Assembly (NCBI GenBank): GCA_000702245.1
Contig: KL370879.1
Coordinates: 1 to 64,000 of the forward strand
Origin: Lachnospiraceae bacterium C6A11
GTDB lineage: Bacteria; Bacillota; Clostridia; Lachnospirales; Lachnospiraceae
Direction of reading: 5' to 3'
DNA length: 64,000 nt
Shown: piece by piece, positions 43,178 to 53,227 of the stretch
How the letters are laid out: each line of letters starts with the position of its first letter
How positions within the stretch are numbered: position 1 is the stretch's first letter
The notes under the pieces: generated by a model
Told to the model about the DNA's origin: nothing
The model's input: only the letters and a program-made list of their open reading frames with translations
The model's database searches: none
Made by a program: the position numbers and the translations under genes

Positions 43178-43221
43178 GATATTAGATTGTATAAAATTTA
43201 GTACAATAAGCAACTGCAACA

Positions 43222-43276
43222 AAAAAACAGACGCATAGCCGGACTGCTTGCAGGCCAAGATATGCGTCTGTTTTTT
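43222..43276. terminator. Terminator after the hybrid two-component gene
   Basis: Perfect 16-base arms (AAAAAACAGACGCATA and its complement) with a GC-rich inner stem give a U-rich 3' end on either strand. It lies about 165 bases past the stop of the hybrid sensor gene and upstream of the pan promoter. Confidence 0.85.
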
Positions 43277-43279
43277 GTT

Positions 43280-43438
43280 ATAGATTGCGCAGCAATCTAT
43301 CGCCGAACATGAGCTCCGCAGGAGCGACTGACGACGCAGTCGGCAGGTTCGGCGGTTGCTGTTGCTGTTTCTCTTATTCTATTCTTCCAGCTGAATCTGC
43401 AGACGACTTTGTCGACTGGTTCGACGGTTAAAGTTGCT
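43280..43438. repeat. Cluster of GCA-loop hairpins with a degenerate 37-base direct repeat
   Basis: This stretch, the rest of the gene-free 43027-43440 region, holds ATAGATTGC-GCA-GCAATCTAT (43280-43300), then an outer stem CGCCGAAC/GTTCGGCG (43301-43308 with 43347-43354) enclosing two hairpins, GCTCC-GCA-GGAGC and CGACTG/CAGTCG. A second copy of 43330-43366 follows at 43402-43438, 28 of 37 bases alike. It looks like a branched RNA or an intergenic repeat element and lies in the 3' untranslated part of the hybrid sensor transcript. Confidence 0.6.
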
Positions 43439-43440
43439 TC

Positions 43441-46400
43441 TCAGCTCTTCAAATTAATATACGTCACGATCATCTCTTCCACTGCTGCGCTGTCCTGTCC
43501 CTCGATACCTTCTCTAAGGGCATTCATGAAATCAATATCCTCACCTGCAAAGCTTCCTTCGCAGAGCATATCATAATCAGCAGCTGCTGCAGCGTAGTCG
43601 CCCACCTTAACCTTTTCACTGATCTCTTTCAGCACAGAAAGATCTATCTGCGAGGCTACAGCTTCTTCAGCAGCAAACTCTTCAGCTATTTCATCTTCGT
43701 TCTCGAACTCTTCTTTCAAAGTTACATCAGCTTTATCAAACTCATCAACCTCTTCAGCCGCAGTCATGGCAGCATTTCTGAGGTTCTCAGCCTCTTCGCT
43801 TGCCTTCTCGGCAAACTCTGTATCGGTCATACCTTTATTTGCATCAATAAACTCAAGATATTCGCCGATGGCCTGAACCGTCTCCTTCAGTTTATCAAGG
43901 AACTTCTTCAGATTGTCGCGTACGTAAACCTTATTTCCGATATTCACAGCTGCCTCGATGGTTGAAGACATCTGAAGTATATCCTCAGCGCCTATATTTC
44001 CGCTGCTGGTCCTTATACCGTGAATACGGTTTCTGAAGCCTCTGTAATCCGAATCAAACTTAACCATAAGTTCTTCCTCGGCATCCTTATTTCTGCTGTA
44101 GAAGCTTGATACTATCTTATTATAAACGTCGATATTTCCTCCGATCTTTTCAAGAACGCGGCTGACCTCAAGCTTCTCAGAAAGCCTCTCAAGACCTTCA
44201 CTGAACCTTGATTCTCTTATATACTGATTCATATCCGAGGTTCTGTATTTGATCTTGCTTCTGTCAACGTAGTTCATGATGATGGTCGCAAGCGCTCTTC
44301 TGTCAAGCGGCTTAAGGATCATATCCGTAAAGCCTTCCTCAAGCAGACTTTCCCTGTCCTCATTAACAGCATTCTCTGTCATGGCGATAATCGGCAGCTC
44401 TGTATACTTCTCGCCACCAAGCTCTCTGATCTCTTTCATGGTATCTATGCCGTTCATAACCGGCATGATCATATCCATAAATACAAGATCATATTCCTTA
44501 TTCATGACCATATCGATGGCATTTATACCGGAGGTAGCAACGTCACACTTGATCTCCATCTGGTTCATAACACCGGTGGCAACCGTAGCATTGATCTCCG
44601 TATCATCAACGAAAAGCACACTTACATCCGGAGTCCACATCTGCTGTGCCTCCTCCATAGAAACCATTTCGATTACGTCGGCATCAACCTGAGTCTGGTA
44701 AATACTTCCCTCAGGTCTCGTCTGAAGTATGGAGAATGTGAAGGTTGAGCCCTCTCCATAAGTACTTTCAACATCTATATCACCGCCCATAACATCACAA
44801 AGCCTCTTGGCAATAGCAAGTCCAATTCCTGTACCTGAATAGCCAGCTTCCTTCTTATTGCTATTGATATTATAGACCTCAAACAGGTGATCAAGCTTCT
44901 CCTTACGGATTCCGACACCTGTGTCTGTTACGCCAAATACTATATTTACCTTATTTCCATTCTTAGCGTCATTATAGTCGTAGCAGTCAACGGTCAGAGT
45001 TATAGAACCCTCTCTTGTGTATTTCTGGGCATTGTCCAGAATATACATAAGGACGGATCTGATCTTATCGTAATCACCGATCACGACGTCAGGTATCTCA
45101 TTACCCAGCTCAACGAAGAACTTGACCGGCCTGTCGCTTACAAGATTCAGCATCTTGTCGGAAATATCACAAACAAGTGTTGTGATTGAATATGCTGCGT
45201 TAACCGCTGTCTCACGGCCTGATTCAAGACGCGCAAGTCTGATGATACCATCAACCTTCGTGATAATATCATTACTCTGAGAAACAATCTTCTTCAGGTT
45301 ATCCTGCTCCTCAACACTACGAACAGTCCCGCTGTTCATTGTATTTTCAGCAAGACTGATAATAGCGTTTATAGGCGTTTTGATCTCATTACTGATATTC
45401 GCCAGGTAGTCATTCTTGGCAGTACTTGTCTTAACGGTATCCTCATGCTCCTTGGCAAGTCTTTCAAGCTCTCGGTTCTTGCCGAGGATAGCCTTTCTGA
45501 ACTTCCATACAACAAACAGAACGGTAAGAAGAATAAGTATAGCGGACCCGATAATCGCAATCTTGACTATCTTCTTCTCGAAGAAGCCCAGTTTTTTATT
45601 TATGGTGAAGGTCATTGTACTGTCACTTTCGGTTCCGTCGGCATTGACAGCCGAAAGGACAAACTTGTACTCTCCACCCTCAAGGTTTGTATAAACAGCC
45701 TGCATAGGGTTGTTTCCGGTAATAACTACCGGCTCAGAGTCAAAGCCCTCAAGCATATAGCTGACCTTAAGGTTTTCTCTGTTCACATAGGTCAGAACAC
45801 CGAAGGTTATAGTGATCCTGTTGGTCTTTGAAGGAATCGTAAGATTTCCGCCGATCTCATCGAAGGAATAGGTCTTGCCGTCTACATCGATTTCGGAAAC
45901 AGTAAGCTTCGGAGGCGCGTCATTAACTCTTGTCTCATAGGTATCAAGAGTTTCGATACCGTCAACACAGCAGATATAAAGGATGCCCTTCCTGTCAAGA
46001 AGTGATGTTGAACCGTCCATAATAGACCTGGTAAGTCCGTCACCCTTCGCAAGATATCTACCGCTGACACCGACAGCTCCGAGAAGCTCCGGCTCAGTAG
46101 TTCTGAGTACGCCCTTTGATCCTATAACCCATACTTCGTCATTCTTTATTATAATATCATAAACATTATTTGAGAAATCAATACTGCTGAGCGCTCTTAC
46201 TGCATCGCTGTAATAAGTGATACCGTTATCGGTTCCAAGATAGTAACCATTCTCGCCCTTCGCAATACATGAAATATAATTTGAAGTCAGACCCTGCTCA
46301 GTTGTAAAGTTGGTTACTCTTTTATCGGAAATGACATAGAGCCCGCCACCGTCCGAACCGGCAAGAAGCCTTCCCTTACTATCTTCTATAAGTGAAGTGA

Positions 46401-47844
46401 TATTTTCGTTCTCGAGGCCGTTCTCAGAAGTGTATTTCTCAACAACTTCATCGCCGCTGATGATACCGATGCCTTCGCTGGTTGCTACTGCGACCTTTCC
46501 GGAGCTCAGCTCATAAACACAGTTGATCTGATTAGAAGGAAGCTGTGAGGCACGTCCAAAATACTTCAGTGTGCCGCTCTTCGTAAGCACCACTACGCCG
46601 AATCGTCTGAAGGTGCTTACCCAGATATTCCCCTTCTTATCCGTCGTAACATCATTGACGCCGACACCACTCAGGGTCTCAGTAAGATTGTTTGTGACCA
46701 TACGATCAAGAGGGTCTATGATATAAAGGCCCTCATCTGTGCAGATATATCTGCAGGAATTGATGTATTTTATGCTGTTTACAGAGCTTTCAGGAATCTT
46801 GTATTTTGAAGAAATATCCTTGAACTTGCTTCTGGCCATCATAAGAAGGCCCTTTCTTGTTGAAGAAAGCCAGATATTTCCTTCATAATCGATGATCATC
46901 GATGATATATAGCTGTCCACCGAAAGATTCTGTACATTATAATAGACACCGTCCGAACCAATATATCCAAGTCCGTTATCGGTGCAGACAAACAGAGTAT
47001 CGTCATTACTATAAAGTGAGTTGATACCGTATTTACCCGGCTGAAGCTTCTCAAACTCAGAAAGACTGGACATCTTTATAATATCTCCGGCAATTGAACC
47101 GATATAAATATGTTCTGAATCAGCTTCAATACACGAAAGATCTTCTGTCTCAAGTCTTTCTGCGTCAACGGTTCTGACAATACTCTCTCCATCAGCTGAA
47201 TAATTAAGGGTAAATACCTCGTTGCCTTCAGCGATGCCCCAGATCCTGTCATTGAAGTAACAAATATCGATAATATTCTTACCGGAAAGCATACTCTCCT
47301 CGCGCAGAAGCAGCGTATCCTCATCAACGGTGAAAAGTCCTGACGAACCGGCCACATAGATGGTTCCGTCCTCTGACTCCTTAACATCATGAATTGACTT
47401 GATGCCATTATAATAATCAGCGGAGAAATGCTGCATCTCGTTGCCTTTTTTATAAAAAAGTCCGTAATTATCGGTAGCTATCCAGAGTCTTCCCTTAGAA
47501 TCCTGGAAAAGCGCATTTACGCAGTAAACGTCGGCCTTCTCAGTATCCCACAGATTAAAAACCTTGAACTCATTACCGTCATATCTGTACAGACCGCCGT
47601 CAGTACCGACCCAGATATAACCTGAGGCCGACTGATAAACGCAGTTAACCTCGTTACTTCCCAGTCCGTTATCCTGCGAAAATATAGTCGAAATATAATC
47701 CGTCACAAGCTCGGGATCATTGGCCATATCTGCATAAACTTCCTTTTCAGAAAGCGGACGCACTTCAAAAAGGCATGCAAAGATACATGCCCCGGCGATA
47801 ATATATGTAATTATCCTTTTTAATCTGTTACTTCTGTACATCAT
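43441..47844 (-). CDS. Giant hybrid two-component protein with propeller sensor; phospho-acceptor His replaced by Asn
   Basis: About 1467 residues. One membrane segment near the N-terminus (IITYIIAGACIFACLF) is followed by an extracellular region of two-component-regulator propeller repeats (VNCVYQSASGYIWVGTDGGLYRYDG type, about 40-640), a Y_Y_Y domain (about 690-760) and a second membrane helix (about 765-790). Inside are HisKA, HATPase (NAQKYT, DTGVGI, GTGIGLAI intact), a receiver (FMDMIMP, phospho-Asp present; MTENA; LKPLD) and a C-terminal HPt-like domain with IHGIRTSSGNIGA. The HisKA box reads ISNEIKTPINAI, with Asn819 (codon 45388-45390) where His is expected. ATG at 47844 follows AGGGA; a start at 47865 is possible. 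Confidence 0.88.
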   Translation of the reverse strand: MMYRSNRLKRIITYIIAGACIFACLFEVRPLSEKEVYADMANDPELVTDYISTIFSQDNGLGSNEVNCVYQSASGYIWVGTDGGLYRYDGNEFKVFNLWDTEKADVYCVNALFQDSKGRLWIATDNYGLFYKKGNEMQHFSADYYNGIKSIHDVKESEDGTIYVAGSSGLFTVDEDTLLLREESMLSGKNIIDICYFNDRIWGIAEGNEVFTLNYSADGESIVRTVDAERLETEDLSCIEADSEHIYIGSIAGDIIKMSSLSEFEKLQPGKYGINSLYSNDDTLFVCTDNGLGYIGSDGVYYNVQNLSVDSYISSMIIDYEGNIWLSSTRKGLLMMARSKFKDISSKYKIPESSVNSIKYINSCRYICTDEGLYIIDPLDRMVTNNLTETLSGVGVNDVTTDKKGNIWVSTFRRFGVVVLTKSGTLKYFGRASQLPSNQINCVYELSSGKVAVATSEGIGIISGDEVVEKYTSENGLENENITSLIEDSKGRLLAGSDGGGLYVISDKRVTNFTTEQGLTSNYISCIAKGENGYYLGTDNGITYYSDAVRALSSIDFSNNVYDIIIKNDEVWVIGSKGVLRTTEPELLGAVGVSGRYLAKGDGLTRSIMDGSTSLLDRKGILYICCVDGIETLDTYETRVNDAPPKLTVSEIDVDGKTYSFDEIGGNLTIPSKTNRITITFGVLTYVNRENLKVSYMLEGFDSEPVVITGNNPMQAVYTNLEGGEYKFVLSAVNADGTESDSTMTFTINKKLGFFEKKIVKIAIIGSAILILLTVLFVVWKFRKAILGKNRELERLAKEHEDTVKTSTAKNDYLANISNEIKTPINAIISLAENTMNSGTVRSVEEQDNLKKIVSQSNDIITKVDGIIRLARLESGRETAVNAAYSITTLVCDISDKMLNLVSDRPVKFFVELGNEIPDVVIGDYDKIRSVLMYILDNAQKYTREGSITLTVDCYDYNDAKNGNKVNIVFGVTDTGVGIRKEKLDHLFEVYNINSNKKEAGYSGTGIGLAIAKRLCDVMGGDIDVESTYGEGSTFTFSILQTRPEGSIYQTQVDADVIEMVSMEEAQQMWTPDVSVLFVDDTEINATVATGVMNQMEIKCDVATSGINAIDMVMNKEYDLVFMDMIMPVMNGIDTMKEIRELGGEKYTELPIIAMTENAVNEDRESLLEEGFTDMILKPLDRRALATIIMNYVDRSKIKYRTSDMNQYIRESRFSEGLERLSEKLEVSRVLEKIGGNIDVYNKIVSSFYSRNKDAEEELMVKFDSDYRGFRNRIHGIRTSSGNIGAEDILQMSSTIEAAVNIGNKVYVRDNLKKFLDKLKETVQAIGEYLEFIDANKGMTDTEFAEKASEEAENLRNAAMTAAEEVDEFDKADVTLKEEFENEDEIAEEFAAEEAVASQIDLSVLKEISEKVKVGDYAAAAADYDMLCEGSFAGEDIDFMNALREGIEGQDSAAVEEMIVTYINLKS

Positions 47845-47916
47845 TAATCCCTGCCGTATCATCAAAACGACATTTGTGTCCGAAAACTATCTAAAGACAC
47901 TTATGTCACGATCAGT

Positions 47917-49137
47917 TTATTTTGATGTTATTTCGTTAATTGTTTCCTTCATTATTGCAATCGCCTTATCGCAGTCTTCCTTTGAAGCGATAAGTGGAGG
48001 AACCATACGTACTACTGTAGGACGTACGGCTGTCATAAGAAGGTATTTCTTCTCTGCGCAGGTGTATTTAAGCTCGTTAGCAATAGGCATATCAAACTCG
48101 ATACCTGTGATAAGACCGATACCACGAACTTCCTTAACGTGCGGAAGCTCTGCAGCCTTCTCCCTCAGATATTCTCCTACAACCTTGGCATTCTCAGGAA
48201 GCTTCTTCTCCAGAAGTTCCTCGATCTGTGCATAAGCAGCTGCACAGCATACAGGATTTCCGCCGAAGGTTGTTCCGTGTGCTCCAGGTCCGAAGGTATT
48301 CATGATCCTTTCTGAAGAACACATAGCTCCAATAGGCATTCCACCGCCCATAGCCTTAGCCATTGTTACAATATCCGGCTTAACACCGTAGGTCATATAA
48401 GCCATTATATCTCCTGTACGACCCCAGCCGGTCTGAACCTCATCAAATATAAGAAGCATACCCTTCTCATCGCAGAGAGCCCTGAGATCTTCCAGGAACT
48501 TCTTGTCAGCAGGAAATACACCGCCCTCGCCCTGAACAGGCTCTACCATAATAGCGATCACATCATCTGTTGCTGCTTCCTTGAAGGATTCAATATCATT
48601 AAGTGTTGCATATTTAAAGCCATCCACAAATGGTGCGAAGCCCTTCTGGATTGCACTGTCAGGCTGACCTGTTGCCGCAAGTGTTCCAAGAGTCCTTCCG
48701 TGAAAGCTGTTAAGTGCTGTTACGATCTTGTACCTTTCCGGTCCAAAATTATCTACACCGTATTTACGAGCAAGCTTGATGGCAGCTTCATTTGCCTCAG
48801 CTCCACTGTTCTGGAACTGGATCTTCTCCATACCGATAGTCTCGCAGATAAGCTTTGCAAGCATGATCTGCGGTATTGTATAGCAGTAATTTGATGAATG
48901 CACCATCTCATCCACCTGTTGCTTAACATAGGCAGAAACGCGTTCGTTGCAGTGTCCTGCCGCATTAACAGCTATACCGCCGAGGAAGTCGAGATATGCG
49001 TTACCTTCTTCATCGTAGATGTACATACCCTTAGCCTTCTCAGCTATAAAATCAAAACGCGGGAACTGCTCGTTCATATACTTCTTGGCAGTCGCTTCAA
49101 GCTGTGCTTTTGTCATTCCTGTATCTTTAATGTTCAT
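47917..49137 (-). CDS. argD: Acetylornithine aminotransferase
   Basis: This class III PLP aminotransferase of arginine synthesis has 406 residues. It carries the PLP-binding motif LLIFDEVQTGWGRTG near 220, the Schiff-base Lys in VTMAKAMGGGMPIG near 250, NSGAEANEAAIKLAR near 110 and GTTFGGNPVCCAAA near 285. This fits ArgD better than ornithine or 4-aminobutyrate aminotransferases, but they cannot be fully separated by eye. The ATG at 49137 follows AGGATGG; a 19-residue extension upstream is not supported. It stands between tex and the hybrid sensor gene, with no other arg gene near. Confidence 0.9.
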   Translation of the reverse strand: MNIKDTGMTKAQLEATAKKYMNEQFPRFDFIAEKAKGMYIYDEEGNAYLDFLGGIAVNAAGHCNERVSAYVKQQVDEMVHSSNYCYTIPQIMLAKLICETIGMEKIQFQNSGAEANEAAIKLARKYGVDNFGPERYKIVTALNSFHGRTLGTLAATGQPDSAIQKGFAPFVDGFKYATLNDIESFKEAATDDVIAIMVEPVQGEGGVFPADKKFLEDLRALCDEKGMLLIFDEVQTGWGRTGDIMAYMTYGVKPDIVTMAKAMGGGMPIGAMCSSERIMNTFGPGAHGTTFGGNPVCCAAAYAQIEELLEKKLPENAKVVGEYLREKAAELPHVKEVRGIGLITGIEFDMPIANELKYTCAEKKYLLMTAVRPTVVRMVPPLIASKEDCDKAIAIMKETINEITSK

Positions 49138-49286
49138 ATTTATCACCATCCTAAATCTTACTAACCTCACTTCAACACAATGCATTCTCGACACCCTCTC
49201 GAACGTGCGGTATTCTCGCCATTAGGCCGGTCGGTCTCAAATTGCATTATGATTCTGTTCGGTTTCTACATTAGTCTATAATTATA

Positions 49287-51431
49287 CTAGATTATCATAC
49301 TCAGTGCAATTCGCTTCTTTTGGATATCTACCGAAAGTACTTTAACTTCTACGATATCACCAACCTTAACAACGTCAAGCGGATGCTTTACAAACTTCTT
49401 GTTTGTAAGCTGGGATACGTGTACAAGTCCGTCCTGGTGAACTCCGATATCAACGAAAGCGCCGAAATCAATAACGTTTCTGACTGTTCCTTTAAGGATC
49501 ATGCCTTCCTTAAGATCCTTCATATCAAGGACGTCTGAACGAAGTACAACCGGCGGCATATCTGCACGCGGGTCTCTGCCCGGAGCCTGAAGCTCCTTAA
49601 TGATATCCCTGAGGGTAGGCTCGCCGACGCCAATCTCTTCAGCTGTCTTCTTATAATCATTGATGAAGATAACCTTATCCTTCTGTCCGATATCAGCCTT
49701 GGTCATGCTGCACTTCTTCAGAAGCTTCTCAGCTGCCTCGTAGCTTTCAGGATGTACTCCTGTACTGTCAAAAGGATCTGTTCCGCCGGCAATTCTCATG
49801 AAACCTGCACACTGCTCGTAAGCCTTAGGTCCGAGCTTCGGAACCTTAAGAAGCTCCTTACGATTCTTGAATGCACCATTCTCCTCGCGGAATGCAACTA
49901 TATTTTTAGCTATCGTCTTATTTATGCCGGAAATATATTCCATCAGCGGTGCTGAAGCTGTATTTAAGTCTACGCCGACATTATTTACACAGTCCTCAAC
50001 CACCGAACCGAGTCTCTCACCCAGCTTCTTCTGATTCATATCATGCTGATACTGTCCGACACCAATTGCCTTAGGATCGATCTTAACAAGCTCAGCAAGC
50101 GGATCCTGAAGTCTTCTTGCAATAGATGCGGCACTTCTCTGTCCAACATCGAACTCAGGGAACTCCTCGGTCGCAAGCTTACTTGCTGAGTAAACCGAAG
50201 CACCAGCCTCGTTTGTTATCGCATAGCTGATGTTCTTGTTACCAAGTTCTGAAAGTATCTCCGCAACGATCTGCTCAGACTCACGGCTTGCAGTACCGTT
50301 TCCGATAGAAATAAGCGAAATATTGTATTTCTTGATAAGCTGCTTAACCTTTTCCTTAGCAGCCTTGATCTTCATCTCGTTTGTCGGAGCTGTCGGATAA
50401 ACAACCGCTGTATCAAGAACCTTTCCGGTAGCATCAACAACAGCAAGCTTACAGCCTGTTCTGAAGGCCGGATCCCAGCCGAGAACGTTTCTTCCAGCAA
50501 TCGGAGGCTGCATAAGAAGCTGCTCTAAGTTCTTTCCAAATACAGTTATCGCGCTGTCCTCAGCATTCTCAGAAAGCTCATTTCTGATATCTCTCTCGAT
50601 AGCCGGTGCAAGGAGTCTGTCGTAGCTATCTCTGATAGCCTTCTTCAGGAACTCATTAACCTCAGCATTCTTTGATAAGATGATCTGCTTCTCGAGATAT
50701 GCTGTGATATCATCAACCGGAGCATCAATCTTAACTGTGAGGAACTTCTCCTTCTCACCTCTGTTAAGAGCAAGTATCTTATAACCCGCAACCTTACTTA
50801 CAGGCTCACTATATTCATAATAATTCTCGTAAACCGATTCAGTATCCTTATCCTTTGCCGCAGCGGTCATTACACCTTTATCGAAGGTCAGTTTTCTGAT
50901 GTATGCCCTGTACTCTGCAGTATCTGAAATATCTTCGGCGATTATGTCCGAAGCACCTGCGAGAGCATCATCGGCAGTCAGTACCTCCTTTTCCTCGGAT
51001 ATGTATTTTTCAGCTTCCTTTGTAAGGTTGAAGCTGTCACCTGCGATCATGATGGACTGAGCAAGAGGCTCAAGGCCCTTCTCTTTGGCTATCATGGCTC
51101 TTGTTCTCTTCTTCTGCTTATATGGAGCATAAAGGTCTTCAACGGCAACAAGTGTCTCAGCCGCCTCTATCTTCTTCTTCAACTCTTCTGTAAGCTTACC
51201 CTGCTCCTCTATAGAAGCGATGACTGTAGCCTTTCTCTCCTCAAGGTTTCTGAGATATTTCAGTCTCTCGTCAAGATCACGAAGCTGCTCGTCGGTAAGT
51301 GTACCGGTCTTCTCCTTTCGGTATCTTGCGATGAATGGCACTGTATTTCCCTCATCGAGAAGTGTAACGGCTGCGTCAACGCGCCATCTTTCAACATTAA
51401 GTTCCTTTGCTATTACTGCATTAATATCCAC
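49287..51431 (-). CDS. tex: Tex-family S1 RNA-binding protein
   Basis: A 714-residue transcription accessory protein that binds nucleic acid. The N-terminal Tex helical domain, a YqgF/RNase H-like domain (GWDPAFRTGCKLAVVDATGKVLDT, about 325-450), helix-hairpin-helix repeats (NVGVDLNTASAPLMEYISGIN and RKELLKVPKLGPKAYEQCAGF) and a C-terminal S1 domain (about 640-712, GTVRNVIDFGAFVDIGVHQDGLVHVSQL) are in the usual order. The start is a GTG (51431) preceded by GGAGGAAACAGTA; no ATG offers a better site. It lies 62 bases after the ABC transporter pair on the same strand. Confidence 0.94.
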   Translation of the reverse strand: MDINAVIAKELNVERWRVDAAVTLLDEGNTVPFIARYRKEKTGTLTDEQLRDLDERLKYLRNLEERKATVIASIEEQGKLTEELKKKIEAAETLVAVEDLYAPYKQKKRTRAMIAKEKGLEPLAQSIMIAGDSFNLTKEAEKYISEEKEVLTADDALAGASDIIAEDISDTAEYRAYIRKLTFDKGVMTAAAKDKDTESVYENYYEYSEPVSKVAGYKILALNRGEKEKFLTVKIDAPVDDITAYLEKQIILSKNAEVNEFLKKAIRDSYDRLLAPAIERDIRNELSENAEDSAITVFGKNLEQLLMQPPIAGRNVLGWDPAFRTGCKLAVVDATGKVLDTAVVYPTAPTNEMKIKAAKEKVKQLIKKYNISLISIGNGTASRESEQIVAEILSELGNKNISYAITNEAGASVYSASKLATEEFPEFDVGQRSAASIARRLQDPLAELVKIDPKAIGVGQYQHDMNQKKLGERLGSVVEDCVNNVGVDLNTASAPLMEYISGINKTIAKNIVAFREENGAFKNRKELLKVPKLGPKAYEQCAGFMRIAGGTDPFDSTGVHPESYEAAEKLLKKCSMTKADIGQKDKVIFINDYKKTAEEIGVGEPTLRDIIKELQAPGRDPRADMPPVVLRSDVLDMKDLKEGMILKGTVRNVIDFGAFVDIGVHQDGLVHVSQLTNKKFVKHPLDVVKVGDIVEVKVLSVDIQKKRIALSMII

Positions 51432-51493
51432 TACTGTTTCCTCCGGTGTAAATATATCTATGATATCGTCGGCTGTAAATGCCGACGACCTTT

Positions 51494-53227
51494 TTAAACC
51501 TGTTTATACTGGCTGTTGAAAAGCTCACTGTAGAAGCCGCCAAGCTTCATCAGGCTTTCGTGGCTTCCCTGCTCTATGATATTTCCGTCCTTCATGACAA
51601 GTATCATATCAGCTTCCATGATGGTTGAAAGTCTGTGAGCAACAATAAAACTCGTTCTGCCCTTCATCAGCTTCGCAAATGCCCTCTGGACACGAAGCTC
51701 TGTTCTTGTATCTATTGATGAGGTTGCTTCATCAAGTATAAGCATAGGTGGCAGAGAAAGCATGACTCTCGTGATACAGAGCAGCTGCTTCTGTCCCTGT
51801 GACAGGCTTCCGCCGTCCTCGCCAAGTATTGTATCATATCCCTGCGGCAGACGCTTGATAAAGCTGTGTGCATGAGTCGCCTTCGCAGCAGCTATTATCT
51901 CTTCGTCAGTTGCCTCGCGGCCATAAGCTATATTTTCCTTAATGCTTGCGGCCTTCAGCCAGGTTTCCTGAAGAACCATTCCGTAATTCTCACGGAGACT
52001 GTTTCTTCTGATATTTCTGATGTCGTTATCCTCAACCTTAATGGTGCCGCTGTCCGTGTCATAGAATCTCATAAGAAGATTGATGACGGTGCTCTTGCCG
52101 CATCCGGTCGGACCGACTATCGCAACTCTCATGCCCGGCTTGACAAGGAGATTCAGATTCTGGATCAGCTTTCTGTCAGGCACATAAGAGAAGTTAACAT
52201 TCTTAAGCTCTACCGCGCCCTTAACATCCTTTAATACAACCGCATCCGGTCTGTCAGGCGTTTCAGGCTCAGCGTCGATAAGTTCAAATACCCTTGCAGC
52301 GCAGGCGACCGCATTCTGCAGCTCTGTCACAACTCCGGATATTTCATTGAAAGGCTTGGTATACTGTGTTGCATAGCTGAGGAAGCATGTAAGCTCTCCT
52401 ACCGTCAATCTTCCTTTTATGACAAACATTGCTCCGATTATTCCAACCGATGCGTATACAAGGTTATTCACAAATCTCGTACAAGGATTCGTAAGAGACG
52501 AGAAGAAGGTTGCCTTAAGACTTGCCTCCGAAAGCTCTTCGTTTATCTTATCAAAACGTTCTATAGCTCTGTCCTCATAAGAAAATGCCTGTACGACCTT
52601 TTCATTTCCGACCATTTCTTCTACAAGTCCTGTAAGTGATGCCCTCATTTCAGACTGTCTGATGAAGAGCTTATATGTCCTCTTCGCTATAAATGCTGCA
52701 ACGAAAAGTGAAAGCGGCGTAAGCACAACAACAACTATTGTTATAGCTATATTAAGCGTAAACATGAAGACTATGGTCCCGACTATCATCACCACGCCTG
52801 TAAAAAGCTGGGAGAATCCCATCAGAAGTCCGTCACTGAATTGGTCGATATCACCAACTATCCTTGAAACGAATTCTCCGTACTGCCTGCTGTCCAGATA
52901 TGAAAGCGGGAGGCTCTGAATATGATCAAAGGCTTTCTTTCTTATATCCTTAACAACCTTGTAGGTTATTTTGTTATTTATAACATTCATTATCCACTGG
53001 AATACTGCTGCCAGAAGGATAACTATCAGCATCTGCAGAAGTATGTCTGATATCTTTGAAAAACCAACCTGTCCCGGACCTATGATATGGTCTATCGCTC
53101 TTCCTGCCAGGATCGGCACATACAGCGAAAGCAGTGTCGTTGCAGCCGCCGCGATAAGTGATAATACGATCAGTGGCATGTACGGCTTCAGATATTTAAG
53201 TATCCTGCCATAAGTCTTTTTATTCAT
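51494..53227 (-). CDS. ABC exporter half-transporter B (canonical ATPase site)
   Basis: A 577-residue multidrug-type half-exporter: six membrane helices (about 1-310) and an ATPase domain (about 335-577). Walker A is VGPTGCGKST, the signature SLSQGQKQ and Walker B MLILDEATSSID with catalytic Glu present. The ATG at 53227 lies inside the end of the preceding half-transporter gene (8-base overlap, ATGAATAA), with AGGTGAG upstream; an earlier start 14 codons up would overlap more and is less likely. Together the two form a heterodimer of the BmrCD/TM287-288 kind. The substrate is unknown. Confidence 0.92.
   Translation of the reverse strand: MNKKTYGRILKYLKPYMPLIVLSLIAAAATTLLSLYVPILAGRAIDHIIGPGQVGFSKISDILLQMLIVILLAAVFQWIMNVINNKITYKVVKDIRKKAFDHIQSLPLSYLDSRQYGEFVSRIVGDIDQFSDGLLMGFSQLFTGVVMIVGTIVFMFTLNIAITIVVVVLTPLSLFVAAFIAKRTYKLFIRQSEMRASLTGLVEEMVGNEKVVQAFSYEDRAIERFDKINEELSEASLKATFFSSLTNPCTRFVNNLVYASVGIIGAMFVIKGRLTVGELTCFLSYATQYTKPFNEISGVVTELQNAVACAARVFELIDAEPETPDRPDAVVLKDVKGAVELKNVNFSYVPDRKLIQNLNLLVKPGMRVAIVGPTGCGKSTVINLLMRFYDTDSGTIKVEDNDIRNIRRNSLRENYGMVLQETWLKAASIKENIAYGREATDEEIIAAAKATHAHSFIKRLPQGYDTILGEDGGSLSQGQKQLLCITRVMLSLPPMLILDEATSSIDTRTELRVQRAFAKLMKGRTSFIVAHRLSTIMEADMILVMKDGNIIEQGSHESLMKLGGFYSELFNSQYKQV

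Noticed and set aside
43162-43194. Inverted repeat before the pan operon considered as a BirA operator
   Set aside because: BirA sites have TTGT...ACAA arms facing the other way with GTTAAC-like cores; these arms read TTATACAAT and ATTGTATAA.
49138-49286. Leader of argD checked for a T-box or arginine operator
   Set aside because: No T-box core, no specifier hairpin and no convincing arginine box pair could be seen.
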